Below, in pieces: positions 10,401 through 18,243 of a DNA stretch of 64,000 nucleotides. The stretch covers positions 3,551,001-3,615,000 of the forward strand of contig NZ_JARUBM010000002.1 in NCBI RefSeq assembly GCF_029626175.1, given 5' to 3'. Each line of letters starts with the position of its first letter. Position 1 is the first letter of the stretch. The stretch comes from Micromonospora sp. WMMD1082 (GTDB lineage Bacteria > Actinomycetota > Actinomycetes > Mycobacteriales > Micromonosporaceae). Position numbers and translations under genes: made by a program. The notes under the pieces are model-generated. The model had not been told where the DNA came from. It saw nothing but the letters and a program-made list of their open reading frames with translations, and did not search any database.

Positions 10401-10634
10401 GCCACTTCACTGCCTTTCTGGCATCGCCAGCTCACCAATCTGCGATGGAACCGATGGGCCCGACCATCAACAGGCTACATGTCGGAAGAGACTCTCGATG
10501 AACTCGCGCGGCTGATCAGCGAGCGCAGCGAACTGGCATTGAATACCAAACATGCCCAGCCCGCACTGAACAGGCAGCGAGATTCCAGCCAAGACCATCT
10601 GGGTAGCGTCGGCGAGGTCACGATCAAGGAGTGA
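7470..10634 (+). CDS. membrane-anchored NACHT-domain NTPase
   Basis: A large STAND/NACHT NTPase of 1054 aa from ATG 7470; GAAAGG lies about ten bases upstream, and a TTG 24 bases earlier is the alternative start. One N-terminal membrane segment (about residues 30-60) precedes the NTPase. The Walker A LQGEPGSGKS lies near residue 155 and the Walker B WLFLFDSFDEIPE near 240. A helical middle region ends in FAHRRFQEYFA, common after NACHT modules. Several hydrophobic segments follow between about residues 690 and 905, then a soluble tail. The layout differs from the first NACHT gene, so it is not a simple copy. A membrane-acting defence role is inferred. Confidence 0.82.
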   Translation: MGQTGPDPGGSANLYQYFLTFLSWMGLEHPAWAPWLFAALIVAGMLLSLAPIVRGATAAVRYAKGWLDRRRDPRRARRRALFADHIESQLRRLDEKEEWRDHRFARLEAEVEMEGGRSRFLPRWAYSRRNDLRREKSLSRALQRSNERLVILQGEPGSGKSVALRNAARALATRAMRRPRLDSRIPLYVNLKELRPIDSRLDAGTIRTYVLDQLNKANSRDVEQFLSDEFTPGMRDGTWLFLFDSFDEIPEVLTATELDATVGLYADALYDFLHGMNISAGVVASREFKGPRRFGWPRFTVQRLTERQKRELIRKADLAAAAEAQVHGALASADPMVTRLSGNPMLLGLLCEHVRTTGSFPTASHTIFETFVQNRLERDQERLLRRYAVDPNELRLVAEEIAFHLTAESGIGLSPSRAEVARLLDGRHIAGQLINPVRLDRLLDALEYVKLAQAPEGSRSDYRRPFTFAHRRFQEYFATCVVIREPDRIPIETLLLDGRWRETAVAMLQTQAGEAVAVMVSAAGRILTRRAETAGAASSPVTTSPNEPPTSEWPPNSLHLLDLLDTGLAGRPENVPDSLRATVTTLLRAAWATRRRHYQLWTVQATLLAEPSAAEEILEESFASKSALLRGAAYRYAGRLPTLPPRLGRHMRMAMINQAAQGHLLFDWPTVRAQLSRLNEPLSELRAARLLRWNPVVTGLLVTLVFVSGAIFQGSGGRIGWATGWLTSISIVGAFWGAGIGLERAYARTAPANTWAGDALFQSAVRLVAVLLGIGIALDTPSGTPKSGEGPWIWGLLFLVASFYAVVWPLTAVAAVAWGIDARIFFWPFLPLAFMPAAVMTSPRIGWRQRIETIGRVVAMVAGLTLSLKASLWLETSHPRAAIVVTWILYCLTGVLGAMIITIYMIRERGDRRYLLATPPQSVIDAQTLDQMIARLRSDRGLRLLVDMIRRQRIDCTAESMLIFDELILLAARRRTEATSLPFWHRQLTNLRWNRWARPSTGYMSEETLDELARLISERSELALNTKHAQPALNRQRDSSQDHLGSVGEVTIKE

Positions 10635-10789
10635 CCACGCCCTCCCAGGAACCCCCTGCTACCCGGGTGTGTGGCGGCATGCGTGCGACGCCGGCGCGGG
10701 GTGGCACCGGCTTCGGCCGTCCAACCGGCCGTACTCAGGATCTTCGTCTTCGTCGTCGAACGGCAGAGGCTCTACGACTATGTAACCGC

Positions 10790-10873
10790 TTAGTCGAGGC
10801 CACGACGCGCATTCGCGCCAGCGCCCCGTGCAGGAGCCGGCCACCGCACACGAACCCCCTGAATAACGATCAC
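10790..10873 (-). pseudogene. decayed relative of the small gene linked to the first NACHT gene
   Basis: GTG at 10873 gives IVIQGVRVRWPAPARGAG then NARRGLD and a stop. This aligns with ITIQRVRVRWSAAGRGALQ/NARRGLD of the gene at 4846. Upstream sequence is also related: TATCCGG(G)ATCTGCCG occurs before both. The protein ends after 27 residues. Its place, convergent after a NACHT gene, matches the first copy. Confidence 0.55.
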
Positions 10874-11354
10874 ACCTGAGCTTCGCTCAGCCCGCGTTCC
10901 ACCCGCCAGCCAGTATCCGGGATCTGCCGAGACCCGGCTCGACTGGAGTGGACCGGTGGGCCCGGCCGGCCCGGTTCGAAAGCCCACTCAACATCAGTGG
11001 CCTTCCCGTTCGGGGGAGGCCGGGGGGCCGACTCAAACGGTGCTGCCCCCCTGGGGGTCCGCGACACGCGGTACCGACGCCGCGCGTTGGGCAGGCCGGC
11101 TTCCAAGCGCGTAATGGGTGTCCGCACATGCCGCAGATCGAGCGCGGGGCACTGCGTTGGGCGCTGTGGTGACATGGACGCCTTGTCTACGCCGTTTGTT
11201 GAAGCTCCGGGCAGCCTCATCACGGGTCTGGCGCGAGTTCGCAAGCCGTGTGCTTGCCGCTGGCCGGGCGTACCTCGCTGCAACGCCCTGTCTCTGGCGA
11301 CGTACCGGTCGGTCGTCGGGCTCGGTCTCGGCTTCCTCACCTGAGTTCGCGGTG
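10874..11354. other. intergenic region, no supported gene
   Basis: Apart from the upstream sequence shared with the small NACHT-linked gene (about 10900-10940), nothing here looks coding on either strand. Long open frames occur only as expected from the high GC content. Confidence 0.4.
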
Positions 11355-11861
11355 TCAGTTGTCGTAGGCGTCACCGGGTGACGCAGTAGCGGACACCGTG
11401 GGTGGGCACTGGATCGTGGTCGGAGTGATCTCGCGCGGCCCGGTGATCTCCCGGCTGATCACGAAACGCACGCAGATGTTGTAGTGGACGTCTTGCCCAC
11501 TCAACCAACCGCCAGAGGCCGCGCCCGTCATCACGACCTCGACCGTGGCCAGTAGACCAACCCCGTGCTCATCGGAGTTGTGAACCACGGACGTGAGCTG
11601 CGTGCCACCTGTCTGGAGGACCAACCGGCTGAGTACCGATTCGTTGCTCTTCCAGCCCTCTAAGTTGTGCGAGTCGGTGGCCCACGGCTCGGTCTCGTGG
11701 GCGATCTGCCTCGCCCGCTGCAGCACCTGCTCACGGGCACGGTTATGGGCGGAAGCGCAACCAGCCGATGACAGCACAGCGAGGCAGGCCAGCAGCCCGA
11801 CTGTCGCCGTGCCTCGATCCGAAGCGAAGGTCCGTCGGGTGGCATCGGTGTCTCGTGGCAT
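11355..11861 (-). CDS. putative lipoprotein of unknown function
   Basis: The N-terminal hydrophobic segment VGLLACLAVLSSAGC ends in a lipobox (SAGC), which predicts a lipid-anchored extracellular protein of about 168 aa. An ATG 36 bases further upstream would give 180 aa; neither start has an ideal ribosome binding site. The mature part has no domain I can name. The C-terminus includes HYNICVRFVISREITG. It stands alone between non-coding stretches. Confidence 0.6.
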   Translation of the reverse strand: MPRDTDATRRTFASDRGTATVGLLACLAVLSSAGCASAHNRAREQVLQRARQIAHETEPWATDSHNLEGWKSNESVLSRLVLQTGGTQLTSVVHNSDEHGVGLLATVEVVMTGAASGGWLSGQDVHYNICVRFVISREITGPREITPTTIQCPPTVSATASPGDAYDN

Positions 11862-12235
11862 GGCCTCAGAGAAACATCGGTGCCCGCCACCGTGCATCCG
11901 TCCGCGTACTCAGGACTTTGCCAGGCACGACGGACCCCGGCCCTCCGATGGGGGATTCATTGCCCGGTCAGGTCCTAACATCGTGACGCTGGTCGCTACC
12001 GAGGGGCCCTGAGAGACAGGGGTCCCCACGAAACGGCACTGACGCGACCGCGAACACGATCATCCCGGGCCTCCGCCAGCTCGTCATCCATGGACATCGG
12101 CTGGTCCCTCCCATACCGAGTCAGCCGGTCACATCGCCTCCTGGCGCCCGGATCTGCCGCGACGCGTGCGGCAGGAACCAGGGTGACGTCTGCGGCTGAA
12201 TCGGCGATCGTGTTGCGGTGAGGAGCGCGGACGAC
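11862..12235. other. intergenic region, no supported gene
   Basis: The sequence between the lipoprotein and the gene at 12236 is non-coding on both strands by inspection. It must contain promoters for the two divergent genes. No convincing operator or terminator was recognised. Confidence 0.4.
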
Positions 12236-12799
12236 ATGAACGACGACGAGAACTGGACGGGCGGCTTCTACGAACTCTGCCTGGTTCTCGGCGCAGCTGA
12301 CGATGACAACGTCGACCGGGCCCTACGGTCCCTCTGGCGCGCTGTCGGCGTTCAGGGCTGCCATGTGCGTCGGGCCGACGGGTCCGGGTTCGCGGCGGTC
12401 GAGCTTGGCGTGGCTGCCCTCCACGCACATGGTCACTTGCGCGGGACGCTGACGCTGCCCTCGGGCGCGCGCGTCGTCTGCGGTGGTTTCCTGTCCCGGT
12501 ACGAGGGCCTGGATACCTTGGAGCTTTACCTACCGCTGGGCGCGTTGGCCCGAGTCGACCGCCGCATCGGCGGCTACCCCTTCGACGAATCCAGCGGCGT
12601 GGAATCGTTGACGTGGCGTAGCACGCTCGACCGGTGGCTGGCCGACGTCGCGATCGCCGTATACGACACGGTGCCGTTCCACCGCGCACTCATCGGTTTC
12701 GAAGTCGATGAGGACCGCGGTATCAGCGGCGATCAGCGGTATGCCGCGGTCCTGATGCCCCGCGCCGACGGCTTGGAGTACCACCCCGCCAACGCCTGA
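12236..12799 (+). CDS. hypothetical protein, acidic, 187 aa
   Basis: ATG 12236 has GAGGAG about ten bases upstream; a GTG at 12218 is the other possible start. The protein opens MNDDENWTGGFYELCLVLG and contains LPSGARVVCGGFLSRYEG and SLTWRSTLDRWLADVAIAVY. It has no signal peptide or membrane segment. I do not recognise the family. Composition and codon use look like a real soluble protein. Confidence 0.65.
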   Translation: MNDDENWTGGFYELCLVLGAADDDNVDRALRSLWRAVGVQGCHVRRADGSGFAAVELGVAALHAHGHLRGTLTLPSGARVVCGGFLSRYEGLDTLELYLPLGALARVDRRIGGYPFDESSGVESLTWRSTLDRWLADVAIAVYDTVPFHRALIGFEVDEDRGISGDQRYAAVLMPRADGLEYHPANA

Positions 12800-12934
12800 G
12801 ACGCGACGAGTCATTCGACTCGACATCGAGGACGCCTCGCCCAGTCGATCACCGCAACAACGCACGGATTTGCCGCATCTAGGGACGCAGCTCGTCTCGT
12901 TCCAGCCGTGGCCGGGGCGGTCAGCGCAGCAGGG

Positions 12935-13261
12935 TTATGGCATGCCGCCGGTGTCGCTCGTGACGCCGGCGTCGTAGGCCCGGTTGTCGTCCCCGCCGTA
13001 CCCCTGGCCGCGGATGCTGCCGCGACCTCGACGACGCCGGTTGTCGACGCTCTGGCGAATGGCGCGCCGAGCTGCGCGCATCGTGTCGGATTCGCCCCGG
13101 CTGCTCGTCCGCCGTAACGCCCGCCGCCGTAGAAGCAGTGCGGCCAGCACAAGGGCGGCAAGGACCAGCGCCGCAGCCGTTCCTGCGATCCACGACGTGT
13201 CTTCCACACCGTGGATCGTAGGAACGGCGGGCCACGCTGACATGCCGCTGATGGTGCTCAC
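12935..13261 (-). CDS. small single-pass membrane protein
   Basis: One clear membrane segment, SWIAGTAAALVLAALVLAAL, is followed by a basic stretch (LLRRRALRR). This predicts an N-out anchor with a positively charged cytoplasmic tail rich in Arg, Gly and Asp. The start is uncertain: GTG 13261 has a GGGGA upstream, ATG 13243 and an earlier GTG are alternatives. No function can be assigned. Confidence 0.45.
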   Translation of the reverse strand: MSTISGMSAWPAVPTIHGVEDTSWIAGTAAALVLAALVLAALLLRRRALRRTSSRGESDTMRAARRAIRQSVDNRRRRGRGSIRGQGYGGDDNRAYDAGVTSDTGGMP

Positions 13262-13296
13262 CCGATCCCCACCCACGTGCCGATGTGGTAGAGGCG

Positions 13297-14001
13297 TTAC
13301 AACCACTGCTCATCGATGTTGCCGGCGTACAGGTAGGCGGTGCGGTAGGACGGCCGCGCGAACAGCTCCGCCTCGCCCGAGTACACGGCAGCGAGCAGGC
13401 CCGGCCGGTACCACCAGCCGTTCGTGATGCCACCAACCTCTGCGATCGGTTGCATGGCGGTCAGGTCGAGTTGGTCGACGGCCGAACCGGTCAGCCTGGT
13501 GACCGTGTCCGCGACGTCCATCGCCGCATACGCCAAAGCCAGCGCCTAAACCCAGCCTTCGATGCTGCGATGCAACGGGACCCACTGCCCATCGTCGCCC
13601 CCGGCGATACCGAACGTGCCGTCCGGACCGATCAGGAACGCATACGGCACAGCGGTGCGTTGCGGCCCGGCCTCGAAAAACCACCCCGGGGGAGCAAACG
13701 TGTCTTCCCACTCCGGCGTGTCCACGCTGAGCATCCTCGGGCCCGCGGCATCCTCGGGCATGCCCGGCGCGGACGGCAGGACAAGGCCACCACACCGTGC
13801 CCGATATCCCTCGGCGCGGTCGATGACCTCGTCAGGAATCTGCGCCTCCTGCCACGCGCCTCGAAACTGACTCACCGGCGCCACGTCGAGCCAAACTCCA
13901 AGAACGCTGACGAACGAGCGGGCCCGTCTACTCAAACCCGTCGGCGGCTGACGCAACCCCAACACATGCGCATGGTATCCAGCTATTGGATGCTCGCTCA
14001 T
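13297..14001 (-). pseudogene. hypothetical gene split by an in-frame TAG
   Basis: The first part (GTG or ATG near 14001, MSEHPIAGYHAHVLGLRQPP...) encodes 151 aa ending WVPLHRSIEGWV at a TAG (13546-13548). The same frame continues as ALALAYAAMDVADTVTRLTG to NIDEQWL and stops at 13297. Both halves look like one protein of about 234 residues, so the TAG is probably a nonsense mutation or a base-call error. No domain recognised. Confidence 0.5.
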
Positions 14002-14293
14002 GCCGCGAATCGATCGTCACTGTCGGTGACGGTGGTGTTGGTCGTCAACTTCAGCACGTAGCCGATGAGCGGAAGCTGGACCGAGGGGGACGGCGGTCAG
14101 TCAAGCCTCAGGCCGGCGAAGGTGGCCGCGAGCGCAACCCGCGCGGGGGACCACCAGGCTTGAAACCACCGGCCAGGGCGATGGAATGGGACTGGCCGAC
14201 GCCACCCAGCGGTTCGCCGCTGAGATACGCATGGGCTCAACGACATTGTGGACCGTCCGGCCGCAGTGCTTAGGCCCGATGGGCGATGACGTC

Positions 14294-15664
14294 TTACCGA
14301 CGGTGGTTGACGTAGAGCACCCGGCCGACCGCGAAGACGGCGAAGCCAGAAAGTAGGTTCGCCGCAATAGCCGTCCCGGCACTTTGACTGTCCCAACTTT
14401 CTGTGACCGTTGCGGCCACCACAATCACTTCAAGAAGCGCGGCCACGAACCCCAGGGCCCAGAGCAGGCCACGACCGAGCGACGCCCAAGCAGGCTTCTT
14501 GTGCGGTGGTGTCCGCACGCCGCCCTGCGGGCCGCCGATGGCCGCCTCGATCGCCTCCCGGATCTGTTGCATCTCATCGTTCACAGCTCTGGCGAAAGAG
14601 ACCGAGGCGCCGTCGTCCATCGGCGGTCGTCCGGCGTTCGGCCCGAATCGGCTGATAGGTATCGGCTGAACGCCCTTCTGGATTACCTGCAGGTAACCGT
14701 AGTTCAAGGTCGTTGCCGGCTTGAACGCCACTCCGGCGAGTTGACTGACGTGCAATCGCCGTTCGCCCTTGAGCACATGGCCGATTCCGTCCTTTCCGAT
14801 GACGACCCACTGGCCATCGAACGCCGCGTAGCCGAGGACGCCTCGCGCCTGAAGCACCGGAGCGCAGGCTTCGAGCGGCAACTCTGCCTGCGCGACTGGC
14901 ACAGGGAGGATGGTCCTTTCGGCCACGACCATCGATCCCTCGCCCATCCCGAGTTTGCGTGGACGTTGTGGCGACGGCCCGCTGACCACGTGGTGGTAGA
15001 CGTACTCGTACAACTCATCAACCGTGATCCGGCTATCGCGATTCAGATCCGCAGCACCGGTCCCGATGCCGACCACCACCGCCTCAGTGAAGTAAGACGG
15101 TCGTACCACCGACGAGTCGACGTCCTCGAAGCTGGTTTCCCGCTCGCCGGAAGCGGTCAGTACCGCAACCCCGCTGCCCTCCGGTAAACCCCGGACGAGC
15201 ACTTCAACATCGGCCTCGGCACTCGATCGCGCCTGCATTCCCGCAATGAAGCCACCACTGAAGCAACAGTCAACTAGCACAACAGTAGACTTCGAACGGC
15301 TCTCGTAGATCCGGTCACGTACCCATTCTGCCGCCACAGCAGTCGCACTCAGATACTGCTTCTCAGTATCGGAAAAAGCGAAGTAAAGCTTGCCCCGCCT
15401 ATCCGGCAGACCATGGGAAGAAAAGTAAATAATATTCATTGCATCATCGACGCGGGCCTGCGAAAGAAATGCCTCCACAGCCCGCTGCGCGTCACGAGCG
15501 TTGCAGTCGATCTCTGCTGATACCTGGCTGTACCCAACCTCCTGCAAGACCCGGCCCAGCTCCTCGACATCACGACGCGGCGACCGGAGCTGCGCCAGGG
15601 AGGAGTCGGTGAAGGTGCCGCAGCCAACCAGCAACGCTCTGCGTCGCCGAAGCGCTTCTGTCAC
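14294..15664 (-). CDS. caspase-family protease with C-terminal membrane segments
   Basis: A 456-aa protein whose first 230 residues are a caspase/metacaspase-like peptidase: catalytic His in IIYFSSHG (H84) and catalytic Cys in VVLVDCCFSGG (C134). A Ca-loop-like DLNRDSRITVDEL follows near residue 215. Two hydrophobic segments lie at the C-terminus. The GTG start overlaps the TGA of the upstream EACC1 gene (GTGA). Caspases paired with EACC1 are described as parts of actinobacterial conflict systems, in which the protease is thought to act after a trigger; that role is inferred here. Confidence 0.85.
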   Translation of the reverse strand: MTEALRRRRALLVGCGTFTDSSLAQLRSPRRDVEELGRVLQEVGYSQVSAEIDCNARDAQRAVEAFLSQARVDDAMNIIYFSSHGLPDRRGKLYFAFSDTEKQYLSATAVAAEWVRDRIYESRSKSTVVLVDCCFSGGFIAGMQARSSAEADVEVLVRGLPEGSGVAVLTASGERETSFEDVDSSVVRPSYFTEAVVVGIGTGAADLNRDSRITVDELYEYVYHHVVSGPSPQRPRKLGMGEGSMVVAERTILPVPVAQAELPLEACAPVLQARGVLGYAAFDGQWVVIGKDGIGHVLKGERRLHVSQLAGVAFKPATTLNYGYLQVIQKGVQPIPISRFGPNAGRPPMDDGASVSFARAVNDEMQQIREAIEAAIGGPQGGVRTPPHKKPAWASLGRGLLWALGFVAALLEVIVVAATVTESWDSQSAGTAIAANLLSGFAVFAVGRVLYVNHRR

Positions 15665-16029
15665 GATGCGTTGTCCACCCGACGCAGATATGCGGTTACA
15701 AGCTTGTCGCGCTGTTCCTTGGACACGCGACCCTGGAAACGGCTGCCGTCGATCTCAATCACCACGTCGTCCGGCTGGCGACTCAGCCATGATGCGATGA
15801 CAACCATCAAGCTCTCCAGCACCGTGGGCGCCAGCGTGACGGCCAGCACACCGATGGCGACCAAGGCATCGGACTTGGCGCCAGCCGGAGCCTTACCAGC
15901 CGTCGCCGGTTCAGCGCCGTCAACGTCAGCGTCAAGAACCTCTCGTCGCAACTCAGTGGCCAGCGACGCCACGCCGGCAGCGTCCAGGCCAGGGCAAGCC
16001 ACCGAGAGAGACATCTTCACCTGAGCCAT
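15661..16029 (-). CDS. EACC1-type effector-associated protein
   Basis: 122 aa from ATG 16029, with GAGG seven bases upstream; an earlier start at 16098 is less likely. The N-terminus is a short alpha/beta region (MSLSVACPGLDAAGVASLA). A hydrophobic segment at residues 54-82 precedes a beta-hairpin-like IEIDGSRFQ and a helix ending VTAYL. This layout matches the effector-associated constant component 1 family, which occurs next to caspases, trypsins and other effectors. Coupled by GTGA to the caspase gene. Likely a membrane-linked adaptor; the mechanism is unknown. Confidence 0.65.
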   Translation of the reverse strand: MAQVKMSLSVACPGLDAAGVASLATELRREVLDADVDGAEPATAGKAPAGAKSDALVAIGVLAVTLAPTVLESLMVVIASWLSRQPDDVVIEIDGSRFQGRVSKEQRDKLVTAYLRRVDNAS

Positions 16030-16369
16030 CAAGAGCCTCAATTCGGTCAACCAGCGAGGACGCGGGGCAACCGCGACACTAGCGATCCGGAGCGGCAAGC
16101 GCCTCAGCCACTCGGAGGAAAGCTGAGTCCGAACGTCAAGCGTGAATATGCCCTCTCGACAAAGGGATATCGCAATGATCTCCGCCTACCTGCTCGCTGT
16201 CATGCCGCGAACTGCTTGCTACGGAGCATCGTTGTCTTCGGCAGTCGCCAGGCGTTGCCCGGGCGTTGACGTGGCCGACGCTGAACGCGTTGGTGTCTAC
16301 CCGGTTGTTGGCCGGAGGTTCGTCTCGGCCGGTGATGAGTTCCTTTGCTCACAGTTGAGGAGTACGGCC
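16030..16369. promoter_or_regulatory. divergent intergenic region between EACC1/caspase and the APH-type kinase
   Basis: About 340 bp separate two divergent genes and should hold both promoters. An open frame continues upstream of 16370 as far as 16142, but only the TTG at 16370 has a strong ribosome binding site (GAGGAG at 16357-16362), so I treat this stretch as non-coding. Confidence 0.4.
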
Positions 16370-17332
16370 TTGTTCGCGAGTAGGAAACGACCCCGCTGGG
16401 CCGAACTGCCGGCGTCGGTCCGAGGGTGTATCGAAGGTCTGCTGGGTGGCGCTGTGGCGTTCACCGAGAGTTGTGCCGGCGGCTTCTCGCCCGGCTTCGC
16501 CTCCCGGCTCACCCTGCGCGGTGGTCACCGAGCCTTCGTCAAGGCAGTGGACGCACAGCTGTGGCCGGTCGAGGCGTCGCATTACCGCGCCGAGGCTGGA
16601 GTGGCCGGGCGGCTACCAGCGGGCCTGCCCGTACCGCGACTCCTGAACACGCACGACGACGGCCGGTGGGTCATTCTGGTTTTCGAGCATGTGGACGGTG
16701 TTGCACCGGGGCGACCCTGGACGGCGGAGCAGATCCGGCGCGTCGTTACGCAGGCAGTCGCCTTCGCGCAGGCGGCCACACCGTCACCGATCGCGCTACC
16801 GCGCGACCATCCGCGGCTCGGCGGCTGGGCTGACCTCGCCCTCGATCCGTCCAGCATCGCCCGGCTGCACACCGTCTCGACTTGGGCGTCGCACCACCTC
16901 GATCGACTGACCGCGATCGAGCAGCAAGGGCTGCACGCGGCACAGGGCAACTCACTCGTGCACTGCGACCTGTACCCACACAACGTCCTGCTCAGCGGTG
17001 ACCGCGTGATGTTCGTCGACTGGCCGCACTCCCGGCTCGGTGCCCCCGTCATCGACCTCATCGCGCTGCTGACCGGCGTGGCAGCCGACGGCATCGATCC
17101 CCAACCGTACCTTCACGCAGCCTTGCCGGCTCTGAACTGCCCGCCGGCTTGCTTCGACGCGATCCTCACTGCGCATGCCGGCTTCCTCATGGCGGGCGCA
17201 CTGGCACCGATGCCCACCGGGCTGCAAGCCATCGCTGAGGAGAAACTCCGCCTCGCAACAGCCGCAACCCAGTGGCTACGACACCGCTGCGCAACCCGCG
17301 ATAGCAATGGGCAGAACACCGTCAATCCGTAA
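16370..17332 (+). CDS. aminoglycoside phosphotransferase (APH)-type kinase
   Basis: 320 aa from TTG 16370 (GAGGAG, 7-base spacer). It has the APH fold signatures: ESCAGGFSPGFASRL as the nucleotide loop, FVKAV with the ATP-binding Lys, Brenner motif HCDLYPHN with catalytic Asp, and VDWPH in place of the DFG-type metal site. Such proteins phosphorylate antibiotics, sugars or other small molecules; the substrate cannot be told. Divergent from the caspase pair and otherwise isolated, so no pathway is suggested. Confidence 0.8.
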   Translation: MFASRKRPRWAELPASVRGCIEGLLGGAVAFTESCAGGFSPGFASRLTLRGGHRAFVKAVDAQLWPVEASHYRAEAGVAGRLPAGLPVPRLLNTHDDGRWVILVFEHVDGVAPGRPWTAEQIRRVVTQAVAFAQAATPSPIALPRDHPRLGGWADLALDPSSIARLHTVSTWASHHLDRLTAIEQQGLHAAQGNSLVHCDLYPHNVLLSGDRVMFVDWPHSRLGAPVIDLIALLTGVAADGIDPQPYLHAALPALNCPPACFDAILTAHAGFLMAGALAPMPTGLQAIAEEKLRLATAATQWLRHRCATRDSNGQNTVNP

Positions 17333-17580
17333 CAGCGGCGGCGCACTCACATGCCGCCGAACGGGCGCGTTGAAGGAGCACCGAGCGCGTGGGCAGCGGG
17401 TGTGCCCCGTCGCGGACGGTAGCCGAGCCTCGCTGGCGCGGACATTCGACGCGCCTGCGGGCCAGGTCACCGGGTGACGGGCGGCCAGCCCTCATCGTCG
17501 GGCCCTACGGCAGTGCCATCTCTGCTGCGGCGTGCCTGTCCCGCGAGCGTGGGAAGCCCGTTCGGCAGTGGCCGGTCGCC

Positions 17581-18243
17581 TCATCCATGCAGGGGCGCTG
17601 TCGCCACCGTCGTCCAGCCGTAGACGCGGTGCTCTCGGCGTAGTGCGATCAGGGTCGCCGCGCTGATCGTCGCTCTTGCCGGGGGTAGGTGGCGCAGGTC
17701 GGCGAGGCGGGCGCGGATGGGTGCGGTGGGTGCGGGTGCGCCGCTGTAGGCGATGGTGACGTGCGGCCGGAACCCGGTGGCGGGTTCGGGGACGGTGGGC
17801 CACACCGCGGCGATCGCGTCCCGGATCGCGGCCCGGGCCTGTTCGACGGGTTCCCAGGGCGCGACGAGCAGACCGATGCCTTCGGCGTCGGGGTCGACCG
17901 GGCCCAGGGTCAACTCCAGCGGCGGCAGGCCGGCGCATCGCCGCTGGGCTTCGGCGACGATCGCGTCAACGTCGTCGTCGCTGACGTCGTCGGTGAAGCC
18001 CAGTCCTTGCATGGTCAGGTGCAGGCCGTCGACGGGTACCAGGTCCAGCCCGGGCAGGGCGAGATGCTGCTGAAGGCCGGTCACGAGGTGATGCAGGTGC
18101 CGCTGGTGGTCGAAGGTGAGGTGCCAGGTGTAGTGGCGGCGGCCGGCGTGCCAACCGGGGCGCCAGTACCAGTGCTCGGTGAGTACGGGCAGGTCCTGGT
18201 AGGCGGTCCAGCGCTGACGCAGGCTCTGCTGTTCCCGGCTCAT
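17581..18243 (-). CDS. 2H phosphoesterase (2'-5' RNA ligase family)
   Basis: 220 aa with the two HxT-type motifs of the 2H superfamily: GLHLTMQ near residue 73 and RPHVTIAYS near 158. Members hydrolyse 2',3'-cyclic phosphates or ligate RNA ends. A typical WYWRPG...YTWHLTF N-terminal segment precedes the first motif. The ATG overlaps the TGA of the upstream HTH regulator (ATGA), so the two are co-translated. Divergently linked genes encode a Nudix hydrolase, a P-loop kinase and a nucleotidyltransferase, hinting at nucleotide or RNA-end metabolism. Confidence 0.85.
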   Translation of the reverse strand: MSREQQSLRQRWTAYQDLPVLTEHWYWRPGWHAGRRHYTWHLTFDHQRHLHHLVTGLQQHLALPGLDLVPVDGLHLTMQGLGFTDDVSDDDVDAIVAEAQRRCAGLPPLELTLGPVDPDAEGIGLLVAPWEPVEQARAAIRDAIAAVWPTVPEPATGFRPHVTIAYSGAPAPTAPIRARLADLRHLPPARATISAATLIALRREHRVYGWTTVATAPLHG

